A DNA stretch of 50,030 nucleotides from an uncultured Eubacteriales bacterium (GCA_902765395.1 CACWZP010000011.1:1-50030); one strand, 5' to 3'. Positions 7,088-15,149 are shown, counted from the first letter of the stretch. Made by a program: numbers and translations. Notes: generated by a model not told the origin, from the letters alone.

Positions 7088-7125
7088 TGCACCCCTCTGC
7101 TTTGCATAGGGGTGCACTGTTTTGC
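7088..7125 (+). terminator. Terminator of the AT-rich island operon
   Basis: TGCACCCCT (7088-7096) pairs with AGGGGTGCA (7108-7116), followed by CTGTTTTGCTT. Confidence 0.8.
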
Positions 7126-7236
7126 TTCATCCTAATTCTCGCACAATATCGATATAGAAGAATTCACAGTATATGCATGCCCTGTCAGGTGCGAGATGAT
7201 CGAATGGTTTTAAGGCGTGAAAGCTGGCTGTCACCC

Positions 7237-7265
7237 TTGCACGGGGTTCCCAAATGCGCTATAAT
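7237..7265 (+). promoter_or_regulatory. Promoter of recF
   Basis: TTGCAC (7237-7242), 17 bp, TATAAT (7260-7265). The ribosome site AAGGAGAGG follows at 7278-7286. Confidence 0.8.
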
Positions 7266-7296
7266 TGTGATATAGACAAGGAGAGGCGAAACACCC

Positions 7297-8388
7297 TTGA
7301 AGATCACACATGCGCAATTGACGAATTTCCGCAGCTACGAGGCCTGCGAGCTTACGCCCTGCGAGGGCGTGAACGTGCTGCTGGGCGACAACGGCCAGGG
7401 CAAGACCAACGTGCTGGAGGCGCTGTACCTTTGCTGCGTCGGGCGGTCGCACCGCACGCGGCAGGATCGGGAGCTGATCCGCTGGGGCGCGGATTTCGCG
7501 GACGTGAAGGTGGAGGCCCTCAGGCGGGACGGCTCCCACGAGGTGGAGATCGTGCTGCCCAGCCTGGGCCGGCGAAAGACGAAGATCGCGGGGCAGGAGG
7601 TGTCCCGCTCCGGCGAGCTGATGGGCCACGTCACCGGCGTGCTGTTCAGCCCGGAGGACCTGCGCACCGTGAAGGACGGCCCCGCTGAGCGCCGCCGGTT
7701 CGTGGACATGGGGCTGGCGCAGATCCGCCCGGCCTATTACTACGCCCTGCAGCGCTACAACCGGGCGCTGAAGCAGCGGAACGAGACGCTGAAGGCCGCG
7801 GCGGTGCAGCCGCAGTACCTGCCCACGCTGGACAGCTGGGACGAGCAGCTCGCTGCCGCCGGGGCGGAGCTGATGGGCCACCGCCGGACCTATATCAAAA
7901 AGCTGAGCGATGTCGCCGGGCAGACCCACCGGGAGATTTCCAGCGACCGGGAGCGGCTGGAGATCTGCTATCTGCCCAGCGTGTCCATGGGCGACGACGC
8001 CCGGGACATCGCCGAGGCGCTGTTCGGCGCGCGGGAGACGGACCTGCGGCGGCTGACCACCTCCGTGGGGCCGCACCGGGACGACGTGCAGATCCTGGTG
8101 GAGGGCCGGGACGTGCGCGCCTACGGCTCCCAGGGCCAGCAGCGCACCGCGGCGCTGGCCATGCGGCTGTCGGAGCTGGACGTGATGAAGGAGGAGACGG
8201 GCGAGTGGCCCATGCTGATGCTGGACGATGTGATGAGCGAGCTGGACCCCGGACGCCGTCGCCAGCTGGTCAGCCGCCTGCAGGGCATCCAGACCTTCAT
8301 CACATGCACCGACGCCGAAGACCTGGCAGGGGCCGAGGTGGGCCAGGCCTGGCGGGTGGAAAACGGAGTGCTGAAGGCGGTCGAGTGA
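7297..8388 (+). CDS. recF: DNA replication/repair protein RecF
   Basis: A 363-residue SMC-like ATPase that loads RecA at gaps together with RecO and RecR. The Walker A motif GDNGQGKT is at residues 30-37. The ABC signature region lies in YGSQGQQRTAALAMRLSE and the Walker B in MLMLDDVMSELD, all intact. Length is typical. The start is TTG at 7297, ten bases after a strong AAGGAGAGG; this matches the conserved N-terminus (KITHAQLTNFRSY). It has its own promoter and is not next to dnaA or dnaN here, unlike the usual Bacillota origin arrangement. Downstream is a long repeat-filled gap. Confidence 0.95.
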   Translation: MKITHAQLTNFRSYEACELTPCEGVNVLLGDNGQGKTNVLEALYLCCVGRSHRTRQDRELIRWGADFADVKVEALRRDGSHEVEIVLPSLGRRKTKIAGQEVSRSGELMGHVTGVLFSPEDLRTVKDGPAERRRFVDMGLAQIRPAYYYALQRYNRALKQRNETLKAAAVQPQYLPTLDSWDEQLAAAGAELMGHRRTYIKKLSDVAGQTHREISSDRERLEICYLPSVSMGDDARDIAEALFGARETDLRRLTTSVGPHRDDVQILVEGRDVRAYGSQGQQRTAALAMRLSELDVMKEETGEWPMLMLDDVMSELDPGRRRQLVSRLQGIQTFITCTDAEDLAGAEVGQAWRVENGVLKAVE

Positions 8389-9190
8389 GATTGACGAAAG
8401 GTTCCGTTGCCGCGAAGACCTCATCCGTCTTTCACCAAGATCGCAAGCGATTTCGACGAAATCCACCTTCCCCATGGGGGAAGGCGTTGTGCGGGCGCCG
8501 CAACGCCGCCCCTGCACAGGTATATGTGCAAGCCCAAAGCCTCCCCATCTCAATGGGGAGGTGGCTCGCCATAGGCGAGACGGTGGGGCCCCCCCAACAG
8601 GACTGCCACCTTCCTCGCTGCTCCCCAATCGCGGGGCGGCCTGCCGAGTCGTGAATTGAAGCGAGCGGCTCGGCGCAGGGTGCCGAACGCGAAGCTTCAC
8701 TGAACGGCGAGCGCAGGCCGCCAAAAGAACCGTTCCCCGGTTCCCCTTCTGGAAGCTGTTTCCAATAGGGGACCGGGGAACGGACTTTTTTGGCGACGGA
8801 TTTCCGGCACAAGTGAGCCCACGGCCTCACAATGCTTGCGGAGGATAAACCTCTCGTTAGCCGCGTCGCTCAAAAGTGCCAAGGTTAGGCAACCGGCGCG
8901 AAGCGCGGTTGGCCGGTTCGCCGGAGTCCGCAGGGCTTCGGCGAAAACCGTCTGGTAAATCCGTCGCCCAGTGATGGGGGAACAGCGAGGATCTGGAGCG
9001 CGTAAATGCTCTTGTAGGGGCGGCGTTGCGCCGCCTGCCGGGGTACGACGGCTTTCATTGTCAGGGCAAGGGGACCTCATCTGTCACGGCTTCGCCGCGC
9101 CACCTTCCCCAAGGGGGGAGGCATTGGGTGGCACAACGCCGCCTGTGCAATTCTCCGCCCACGGCGAAGTATTAGTATTACCGCTTCCTG
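8389..9190. repeat. Repeat-filled intergenic region with composite element copy 1
   Basis: About 800 bp without a credible gene; the open frames here are translations of repeats. Contents in order: a GGGGAAGG-type palindrome, a GGCGGCGTTGCGCC-type hairpin (reverse orientation), a CCTCCCCAT/ATGGGGAGG hairpin (8540-8561) with a GGCTCGCC/GGCGAG hairpin, then a conserved core to about 8790. The core shares most of its bases with 12794-12972. A second stretch of degenerate repeats follows, with another GGGGCGGCGTTGCGCCGCC hairpin at about 9017-9037. Confidence 0.8.
8722..8786. terminator. Hairpin with T-tract inside composite element copy 1
   Basis: CCGTTCCCCGGTTCCCC pairs with GGGGACCGGGGAACGG and is followed by ACTTTTTTGG. 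On the other strand the arm is followed by TTCTTTTGG, so it could stop transcripts from both sides. It is the first hairpin after recF with a good T-tract. Confidence 0.6.
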
Positions 9191-9194
9191 CCTG

Positions 9195-9231
9195 CCAAAA
9201 AACAAGCCTTCCCGCATCGGGGAAGGCTTGT
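9195..9231 (-). terminator. Terminator of the amino-acid importer/racemase operon
   Basis: On the minus strand a 12-bp stem ACAAGCCTTCCC/GGGAAGGCTTGT is followed by TTTTTT. It begins 6 bases after the racemase stop codon. Confidence 0.9.
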
Positions 9232-9236
9232 CCTGT

Positions 9237-10028
9237 CTACAGCTCCACCTGTCCCTCCTCCAGCACGGTCACCCGGCCGGTGATGGCGAGGGAGGCGAGG
9301 TTCGGGCCGGCGCGGCGGGCGTCCACGGTGATGACGCCGCCGGGCTGGCGGATGTCGGCGCGAATGTCGGTCATGCCGCGCTCGGAAAGCCAGCTGCCCA
9401 CGGCGGCGCTGCCGCTGCCGCAGCCGTGCTCGCGCATGATGGTGCCCGTGGAGGGCACGTACACCAGCGGGTCGATGGTGGAGGCCGCCTCGTTCCAGGT
9501 CAGCGCGCCCAGGGCGTCCGCCTTGAGCCTCTCGTTCCACTCCGGCAGGCGCCGGCGCAGCTGGCTCGCGCCCAGGCCCAGGGGCAGGATCAGGTGGGAG
9601 ATGCCGGGCATCTCCACAAGGGGCACGCGAAGCGGCCCGCCGTCCGTGTCCAGAGCGACGCTGTCGACGCGCCTGGGCAGGGGCATGCACACCGTGCCCA
9701 CCCAGTCCGGCCCGTCGGGATGGACGGTGCAGGGCACCGGAGACGTGCAGCCGGAGACTTCGACGACGAAGTTGGTGGGCTCGCTCCTGCCCCGGTCCCG
9801 GGCCAGCACCGCGCCCAGGGACATGGTGGCGTTGCCGCAGAACTCGCCGCCCATCATCTGCAGCCGCGCGTCCGTGCCGATGGGGCGCTCGATGTAGCCC
9901 ACCTGTTCGCCGCCCACGCGGTGCAGCAGCACCGTGGCGATCTCCACGTGGTGCTTGCGGGGCACCGGTGTCCGCACGAGGATGGTGATGTTGCCGGTGG
10001 GGCTGAGCTTGATGTAATCGATGGTCAT
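9237..10028 (-). CDS. DapF-superfamily amino-acid racemase/epimerase
   Basis: A 263-residue protein of the diaminopimelate epimerase fold, which interconverts stereoisomers without a cofactor using two cysteines. Both are present at the expected places: C64 in GGEFCGNATMSLG and C203 in EHGCGSGSAAVG. The motifs differ from classical DapF. They resemble the broader group that includes CntK-type histidine racemases, so the substrate may not be diaminopimelate. The start is ATG 10028 with GAGGCG before it; the longer frame has no ribosome site. It is the last gene of an operon with a complete polar amino-acid ABC importer, and no lysine-pathway gene is nearby. The likely substrate is therefore the imported amino acid; which one is not shown. 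Confidence 0.8.
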   Translation of the reverse strand: MTIDYIKLSPTGNITILVRTPVPRKHHVEIATVLLHRVGGEQVGYIERPIGTDARLQMMGGEFCGNATMSLGAVLARDRGRSEPTNFVVEVSGCTSPVPCTVHPDGPDWVGTVCMPLPRRVDSVALDTDGGPLRVPLVEMPGISHLILPLGLGASQLRRRLPEWNERLKADALGALTWNEAASTIDPLVYVPSTGTIMREHGCGSGSAAVGSWLSERGMTDIRADIRQPGGVITVDARRAGPNLASLAITGRVTVLEEGQVEL

Positions 10029-10106
10029 GGTGCGCCTCATTCGTTCAAAGGATGTGCCGGTGCCTCCCAAAGGCACTCCCGACAGGGGAAGGCCTTTCGC
10101 GGGCGT

Positions 10107-10859
10107 TCAGTTGAACCGGCTCAGGAACTGGATCGTCCTGTCCTGGGTGGGGTTGTTGATGATGTCGGGCTTGCCCTGCTCCACGATCACGCCGCCGTCC
10201 ATGAAGATCACGTGGTCGGACACGTCCCGGGCGAAAGCCATCTCGTGGGTGACGATCACCATGGTCATGTGTTCCGCCGCCAGGGCGCGGATGACCTTCA
10301 GGATCTCGCCGGTCAGTTCTGGGTCCAGGGCGGAGGTCGGCTCGTCGAAGAATAGCATCCTGGGCTTCATCGCCAGCGCCCGGGCGATGGACACCCGCTG
10401 CTGTTGGCCGCCAGAGAGCTGGTAGGGATAGGCGTCGGCCTTGTCGGAAAGGCCCATCTTCGCCAGAAGGTCACGGGCGGTCTCCATAACCTCGTCCTTG
10501 TCCCGCTTCTGGATCAGCAGCGGGGCCTCGGTGATGTTCTTCAGCACCGAGTAGTGGGGGAACAGGTTGAAGTTCTGGAACACCAGGCCGAAATAGCTGC
10601 GCACCTGCTTCAGCTCCGCGGGCGAGGCATAGACGGCCCTGCCGCCCTCGTCCCGCACGGCCACCTTGTCCAGGTACTTCAGGCTTCCGCCGTCCATGGT
10701 CTCCAGCAGCGTGGCGCAGCGCAGCAGCGTGCTCTTGCCGGAGCCGCTTGGGCCGATGATGGACACCACCTGGCCCTCGTCCACGGTCAGGGAGATGTCG
10801 GTGAGCACCTCGTTTTCACCAAAATGCTTGCGGCAATGCTCGATTTCAAGGATCCTCAT
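10107..10859 (-). CDS. Polar amino-acid ABC transporter, ATP-binding protein
   Basis: A 250-residue ATPase of the GlnQ/HisP group that powers uptake. Walker [10 protein letters not shown] lies near residue 37. The signature is [15 protein letters not shown], Walker B is [12 protein letters not shown], and the switch His is in VTHEM. The start has a near-perfect AAGGAGGTG. It lies 12 bp after the permease gene and upstream of the racemase, all transcribed leftward. Length and motifs are complete. Confidence 0.95.
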   Translation of the reverse strand: MRILEIEHCRKHFGENEVLTDISLTVDEGQVVSIIGPSGSGKSTLLRCATLLETMDGGSLKYLDKVAVRDEGGRAVYASPAELKQVRSYFGLVFQNFNLFPHYSVLKNITEAPLLIQKRDKDEVMETARDLLAKMGLSDKADAYPYQLSGGQQQRVSIARALAMKPRMLFFDEPTSALDPELTGEILKVIRALAAEHMTMVIVTHEMAFARDVSDHVIFMDGGVIVEQGKPDIINNPTQDRTIQFLSRFN

Positions 10860-10871
10860 GCGCCCACCTCC

Positions 10872-11522
10872 TTACCGATAATAACCCAGCGCCTTCTCGC
10901 ACCGCGACATCGCAAAGGCCACCACGCTGTTCATCACGTAGTAGAACACGCCCGCGATCACGAACGGCGTGAAGCTGGACTGGCTGTTGGCGATCTGCTT
11001 GCCGATGGAGAACATCTCCATGTAGGCCAGCGTGAAGGCCATGGAGGTGTCCTTCACCAGGGTGATCACCTCGTTGGTCACGCTGGGCAGTATGCGCTTG
11101 ATGACCTGGGGCAGTATGATGCGCATGAAGGTCTGCGTCTTGCTGTAGCCCAGCACGTGGGCCGCCTCGTACTGGCCCACGGGCATCGATTCGATGCCGC
11201 CGCGATAGATCTCGGCGAAGTAGGCCGCGTAATTCAGCGCGAAGGCGATGATGATGGCCAGCAGCTTCTGCTTCACCAGCAGCGTGGCCCCGAACAGGTA
11301 AAACGGGCCGTAGGCTACGGCGATCAGCTGCAGCATCAGCGGCGTGCCCCGCAGCACGGAGATATAGACCTTGGTGATGGTGCTGACGACCCTGTTCTTC
11401 GACATGCGCAGCAGCGCCACCACCAGCCCCAGCGGCAGAGAGAACAGCAGCGTGAGGAAGAAGATGGCGCAGGTCCTGCCCAGGCCCTCGCTCATCTTGA
11501 CGATCATGGCGGTGATGGTCAT
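10872..11522 (-). CDS. Polar amino-acid ABC transporter, permease
   Basis: A 216-residue HisM/GlnP-type permease. It has about five membrane segments and the conserved cytoplasmic loop (YEAAHVLGYSKTQTFMRIILP) that couples to the ATPase. ATG 11522 is chosen because AAGGAGC lies 9 nt upstream; TTG 11528 is too close to it. Only one permease gene is present, so the channel is probably a homodimer. It is separated from the binding-protein gene by 105 bp holding a strong hairpin. Confidence 0.93.
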   Translation of the reverse strand: MTITAMIVKMSEGLGRTCAIFFLTLLFSLPLGLVVALLRMSKNRVVSTITKVYISVLRGTPLMLQLIAVAYGPFYLFGATLLVKQKLLAIIIAFALNYAAYFAEIYRGGIESMPVGQYEAAHVLGYSKTQTFMRIILPQVIKRILPSVTNEVITLVKDTSMAFTLAYMEMFSIGKQIANSQSSFTPFVIAGVFYYVMNSVVAFAMSRCEKALGYYR

Positions 11523-11568
11523 TGGCAATTGCTCCTTGGGTTTGCTTTGTTTGAAGAGGCCAACATAA

Positions 11569-11604
11569 CATCAAAGGGCACGCCTGTGGACGGGCCCTTT
11601 GATG
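11569..11604 (-). promoter_or_regulatory. Intercistronic hairpin after the binding-protein gene
   Basis: CATCAAAGGGC pairs with GCCCTTTGATG (11-bp perfect stem). It lacks a long T-tract, so it probably acts as a partial terminator or mRNA stabiliser, giving more binding protein than permease. Confidence 0.7.
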
Positions 11605-11627
11605 GGGTTTCCGATGGAACGGGGCGA

Positions 11628-12410
11628 TTACTGCGCCAGCACCAGGTAGCCGGTGTCCAGGCCGTACTTCTCGCCCAGGGCGATATAGGTGCCGTCCTCA
11701 ACCAGCTGCATGTAGGCGTCCTCCACCTGCTGGCACAGCTCGGTGTCATCCTTGCGGAAGCAGATGCCGTACTTCTCGGAGGCGTAGGACTCCTCCAGGC
11801 AGTAGTACTCGTCGCCGTAGGTGTCGATCTTCTGCTTGGCCACGGGGGCGTCGATGGCGATGGCATCGATGGCGCCAGCCTGCAGCTCGGTGAAGGCGAC
11901 GGTGTAGTCCTGATAGGGCTGCAGCGCGCCGAAGGTGGCGCCCAGTTCGGCTGCCTCGCCGTCGCCGGTGAGGGCCGCCTCGGCGGAGGTGCCCATCTGC
12001 ACGCCCACGACCTTGCCGGCCAGGTCGTCAAAGCTCTCGATGCCGGTGCCCTGCTTGGTCAGGATCATCTGGCTGTTGTCAGAATAGGGGAAGGAGATGG
12101 TGAACCGGTCCTCGGTGATGCCGTTGGCGTAGATGGTCAGGCCGGACCAGATGCAGTCGATCTCCCCGGCGTCCAGCTGGATGTCCTTGGTGTCCCAGTT
12201 GATGGGCACGATTTCCAGGTCCCAGCCCAGGATCTCGCACACCTTCTGGCACATTTCCACGTCGAAGCCGGCGTAGTTGCCGTCGTCACCCAGGTAGGAA
12301 TAGGGCGGATACTCCGCGTCGATGCCCATCTTGAAGGTGAAGCCCTCGGCGCTCGCGCAGCCGATCAGGGCAAACATCAGAACCAGTGCGATGGCTATAA
12401 GCTTCTTCAT
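11628..12410 (-). CDS. Polar amino-acid ABC transporter, substrate-binding lipoprotein
   Basis: A 260-residue family 3 solute-binding protein. A signal sequence with lipobox LIGC places the lipidated Cys at residue 18, so it should be anchored outside the membrane. Typical motifs follow: GIDAEYPPYSY, EIDCIWSGLTI, and the carboxylate-binding Arg in ITEDRFTISFPY. It is the first gene of the importer-racemase operon, with GGAGGGA before the start. The ligand is a polar or charged amino acid but cannot be named from sequence. Confidence 0.93.
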   Translation of the reverse strand: MKKLIAIALVLMFALIGCASAEGFTFKMGIDAEYPPYSYLGDDGNYAGFDVEMCQKVCEILGWDLEIVPINWDTKDIQLDAGEIDCIWSGLTIYANGITEDRFTISFPYSDNSQMILTKQGTGIESFDDLAGKVVGVQMGTSAEAALTGDGEAAELGATFGALQPYQDYTVAFTELQAGAIDAIAIDAPVAKQKIDTYGDEYYCLEESYASEKYGICFRKDDTELCQQVEDAYMQLVEDGTYIALGEKYGLDTGYLVLAQ

Positions 12411-12537
12411 TGCTGTTCCCTCCGAATAGAAATTTAGGTTGCAATGTCAGTTTAACACTTTATTCTGCTAAAGTACAGAGACAAAGCGTTACTTTTTTTT
12501 GAAGACATTGTAATATGGGCGGGGGAGAAGGCGCGGG

Positions 12538-12997
12538 AGGGGTTGGGGATCAGGGATCAGGAATAGCGGCTGCCGCGCCAAACCAAAGCCTCCCCACCGC
12601 AGTGGGGAGGCAAGGGGAACGACCTCTTCCGTCTTGCTGCGCTTCGTTTGCAATCCACCTTCCCCAGAAGGGGAAGGCCAGGGCGGGCGGCGCAACGCCG
12701 CCCCTACATATGATTATGCACAACCAAAAGCCTCCCCACCGCAGTGGGGAGGTGGCGCGAAGCACCGGTGGGGCACCCTCCATTCAGGGCTGCCCCATTC
12801 CTCGCTGCTCCCCCATGCAGCGGCGGCCTGCCGAGTCGTGAATTGAAGCGAGTGGCTCAGCGCAGGGTGCCGAACGCGAAGCTTCACTGAACAGCGAGCG
12901 CAGGACGCCAAAAAGACCCGTTCCCCGATTCCCCTCCGGAAGCAGTTTCAGGAAGGGAACCTGGGAACGGCTCTCACTCATTCTGCGATCACATATT
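12538..12997. repeat. Repeat-filled intergenic region with composite element copy 2
   Basis: No gene is seen between the importer operon and the VanW gene. It holds a GATCAGGGATCAGGAATAGC simple repeat, two CCTCCCCAC/GTGGGGAGG hairpins (12589-12610 and 12731-12752), and a GGCGGCGCAACGCCGCCCC hairpin. The composite core follows at about 12794-12972, highly similar to 8614-8775. Its terminal CCGTTCCC/GGGAACGG hairpin carries TTTTT on the minus strand and likely terminates the VanW gene. Confidence 0.8.
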
Positions 12998-14032
12998 TCA
13001 GTTCTGATAGATCTCGCAGGTCAGCTTTCCGTCCGCCACGCTGGTGTAGATGGTCACGCTGCCGTCTCCGGTGTAGCGGAAGGCGAAATCCAGGTCGGCG
13101 GCGTAGTCGGTGAGGATGGCGTCGGCAGAGCTGGCCACGTAGTCCTGGTTGTACTTGGCGCCGTAGGTGTACTTTTCCACGATGGCGAAGTCGTTGCGGT
13201 CCTTGATGGCCAGCCACAGGGCGCTGGCCACCTGGGCCACGCCGCCGCCGGTGACCATGGCGCCGCGGCCGTTGGGGGCGCGCCGGTAGCCATACTTCGT
13301 CTCCCGGGGGCCAACGGTGTCGTTGAAGGAGAAGGTGTCGCCGGAGGCGAGGGTGGTGTCGCTGACGCTGTCGGCGGCCAGCTGCACGTTGTGCAGCACG
13401 TCCCCGTCGCTTCCACAGTCCAGGCCGGCCGAGACGATGGCCTGGCGGACGGGGGTCACGGTGCCAACGGGGGCAAAGGGCGCGTCCGCGAACCAGCCGG
13501 AAGCGCCGCTCGCGCTGTCCGCTTCGCCGGTGGTCAGCGCGCAGTAGACGCTGCTCTCGTCCATCCACATGGAGATGGTCAGGCTGCTGGCCCGGCAGGT
13601 GAACGCCAGGTCGATGCCGGCGTCGTAGTCGGTGACCACCGCCTGGTCCGCGTCGTCCACGTAATGGTCGGTGAAGCGGCTGCCGTAGGTCTTGACCGGG
13701 TCCAGCTTCACGTCGTCCCCGGCCTGAAGCAGCGCCAGGTACAGCGTGGAGGCCGCCTGGGCCACGCCGCCGCCGGTGACGTTCGCGCCGCGTCCGTTGG
13801 GCGCGCGGCGATAGCCCCGGTTCTGGGTGCGGGGGCCCACCGCCTCGTTGAAGGAGAAGCGCCCGCCATAGGGGATGACGGTGCCGTTGATGGCCTCCAC
13901 CGCCAGGGCGATGTTGTTCAGCTTCGCGCTGCCGGCGCCGTTCAGGGGCGTCTGGGCGCTGTATCCCTCCGCCAGAGCCGCGGCGCAGAGCAGGATCATG
14001 CACAGCACCAGCGCGATCATCCGCTTCAACAT
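12998..14032 (-). CDS. Exported protein with two tandem VanW domains
   Basis: A 344-residue exported protein. Residues 1-22 are a signal peptide. Two VanW-type modules follow, each with FSFN, GPR, GYRRAPNGRGA and TGGGVAQ(A/V)AS motifs at about 59-97 and 234-270. VanW-family domains are found in vancomycin-resistance clusters and many cell-envelope proteins; their chemistry is unsettled. In both copies the position that is often Cys (GGGxCQ) is Ala (GGGVAQ). No van ligase genes are nearby, so this is an envelope protein, not a resistance determinant. The start is ATG 14032, with GGGAGG upstream. Confidence 0.85.
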   Translation of the reverse strand: MLKRMIALVLCMILLCAAALAEGYSAQTPLNGAGSAKLNNIALAVEAINGTVIPYGGRFSFNEAVGPRTQNRGYRRAPNGRGANVTGGGVAQAASTLYLALLQAGDDVKLDPVKTYGSRFTDHYVDDADQAVVTDYDAGIDLAFTCRASSLTISMWMDESSVYCALTTGEADSASGASGWFADAPFAPVGTVTPVRQAIVSAGLDCGSDGDVLHNVQLAADSVSDTTLASGDTFSFNDTVGPRETKYGYRRAPNGRGAMVTGGGVAQVASALWLAIKDRNDFAIVEKYTYGAKYNQDYVASSADAILTDYAADLDFAFRYTGDGSVTIYTSVADGKLTCEIYQN

Positions 14033-14113
14033 GGCGCATACCTCCCTTCCTTGATGCTTATTGGACGGAACGGGAAGGGGGAAAGTTCCCGTAAATGACG
14101 GCGGAAAAAGAAG

Positions 14114-14229
14114 CTTCCCCACCGCAGTGGGGAAGTGGCGCGCAGCGCCGATAGGGCTCCCGCTCCGAGTGACAGCGCAGGGGAGCCCTACCGCCCCTGC
14201 CGGGGCACCTCCCCATTGCGATGGGGAGG
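14114..14229. repeat. Pair of inverted palindromes between the VanW gene and scpA
   Basis: A CTTCCCCAC/GTGGGGAAG hairpin (14114-14135), a GGCGCGCAGCGCC hairpin, and GGGCTCCC/GGGAGCCC are followed by CGCCCCTGCCGGGGC and CCTCCCCAT/ATGGGGAGG (14208-14229). Two copies of the two-hairpin unit face each other. Confidence 0.75.
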
Positions 14230-14241
14230 CTTGGCACGCAG

Positions 14242-14958
14242 CTATGCCGTCAGCATGATCTCCTCATACGCCGCGCTCTGGGTGACGTGCAGCCGGTTCA
14301 GCTTGATCAGCTCCAGCAGCGCCAGGAACATGGTGACGACCTCCTGTTTGGTGAAGTCCTCGCCGAACAGCTCGGAGAACCTGCACCCGCCCCGGCGCAC
14401 GCTGCGGCTGATGCGGGCCATGCACCCGGCGATGGTGAAGCTGTCGCGGCGGATCTCCCGGCTGGCCATGGCGTCGGCGGCCTCGGCGCGCTCCGCCCGC
14501 TCCAGCACCTTGCGATAGGCCTTGATGAGCTTCTCCAGCGTGAGGCCGGTGATCTCGATGTTTGGCGGCGGCAGCGGGTATTCCTCCGGCAGCTTGGTCA
14601 AAAGCGCGCGGGCCTCCTCCTCCAGCTGCTTCATCCGGCTGGAGACCTCCTTGAACTGGCGGTATTCCTCCAGCTGCTTGATCAGGGCCTCCTCCGGCGA
14701 CAGCTCGTCCGGGTCCTCCGGCTTGGGCGGCTTGGGCAGCATGGCGCGGCTCTTGATCTCCAGCAGCGTGGCCGCCATCTGCAAAAACTCGCTGGCGCTG
14801 TCCATGTCCAGTTCGTCCACCAGGCTCATGGTCTCCAGATACTGTTCGGTGATCTGGCTGACGAAGATGTCGTGGATGTCGATCTTGGCGTTGGAAATCA
14901 GCGTCAACAGCAGATCCAGCGGGCCGTCAAATTCCTTCAGCGATACGATGTAGGCCAT
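14242..14958 (-). CDS. scpA: Segregation and condensation protein A (kleisin)
   Basis: A 238-residue kleisin that bridges the SMC dimer and ScpB in the condensin complex. The N-terminal SMC-binding part is clear (FDGPLDLLLTLI, SEFLQMAATLLEIKSRAMLP). The C-terminal winged helix is also present (VVTMFLALLELIKLNRLHVTQ). The start has GGAGG at a short spacing. It lies downstream of the M50 protease gene, as in many Clostridia, but scpB does not follow; a repeat-rich gap and the VanW gene do. Confidence 0.95.
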   Translation of the reverse strand: MAYIVSLKEFDGPLDLLLTLISNAKIDIHDIFVSQITEQYLETMSLVDELDMDSASEFLQMAATLLEIKSRAMLPKPPKPEDPDELSPEEALIKQLEEYRQFKEVSSRMKQLEEEARALLTKLPEEYPLPPPNIEITGLTLEKLIKAYRKVLERAERAEAADAMASREIRRDSFTIAGCMARISRSVRRGGCRFSELFGEDFTKQEVVTMFLALLELIKLNRLHVTQSAAYEEIMLTA

Positions 14959-14978
14959 ATGTCCTCCGGATAAACAGG

Positions 14979-15148
14979 AATTGGGAATGAGGAATTAGGA
15001 ATGAGGAATTGAGGTGCAGATTCTGAGAATCTGTTTGATTGAAGGGGAGCGATGTTGAGGGGTCTTCCCGGCGCCTTCTGTTTAATCAAAGAAATCCGCA
15101 AGGATTTCCACATCCATTCCTCATTCTTCACTCCACATTCCTCATTGA
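14979..15148. repeat. MITE-like element with GGAATGAGGAAT ends, copy 1
   Basis: Tandem GGAATGAGGAAT units at the left are mirrored by ATTCCTCATTC units at the right, around a roughly 100-bp centre containing GATGTTGAGGGG and AAATCCGCAAGGATTT. The same layout recurs at 48826-48936. It sits between two genes that are normally adjacent (M50 protease and scpA). Confidence 0.7.
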
Positions 15149-15149
15149 T

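Noticed and set aside
5478-7125. Genomic island integrated at tRNA-Pro
   Set aside because: The AT-rich island lies on the 5' side of the tRNA, no copy of the tRNA 3' end is found at its far end, and there is no integrase.
8432-8830. Short proteins encoded by the composite repeats (copies 1 and 2)
   Set aside because: The frames have no ribosome site, and they run through hairpins. Their similarity follows from the DNA repeat.
12998-14032. Vancomycin resistance cluster
   Set aside because: Only a VanW-like exported protein is present, with no VanA/B-type ligase, VanH, VanX or VanRS genes. VanW domains are common in ordinary envelope proteins.
14242-14958. scpAB operon
   Set aside because: scpA is clear, but the next leftward gene is the VanW protein after a repeat block; scpB is not in the window.
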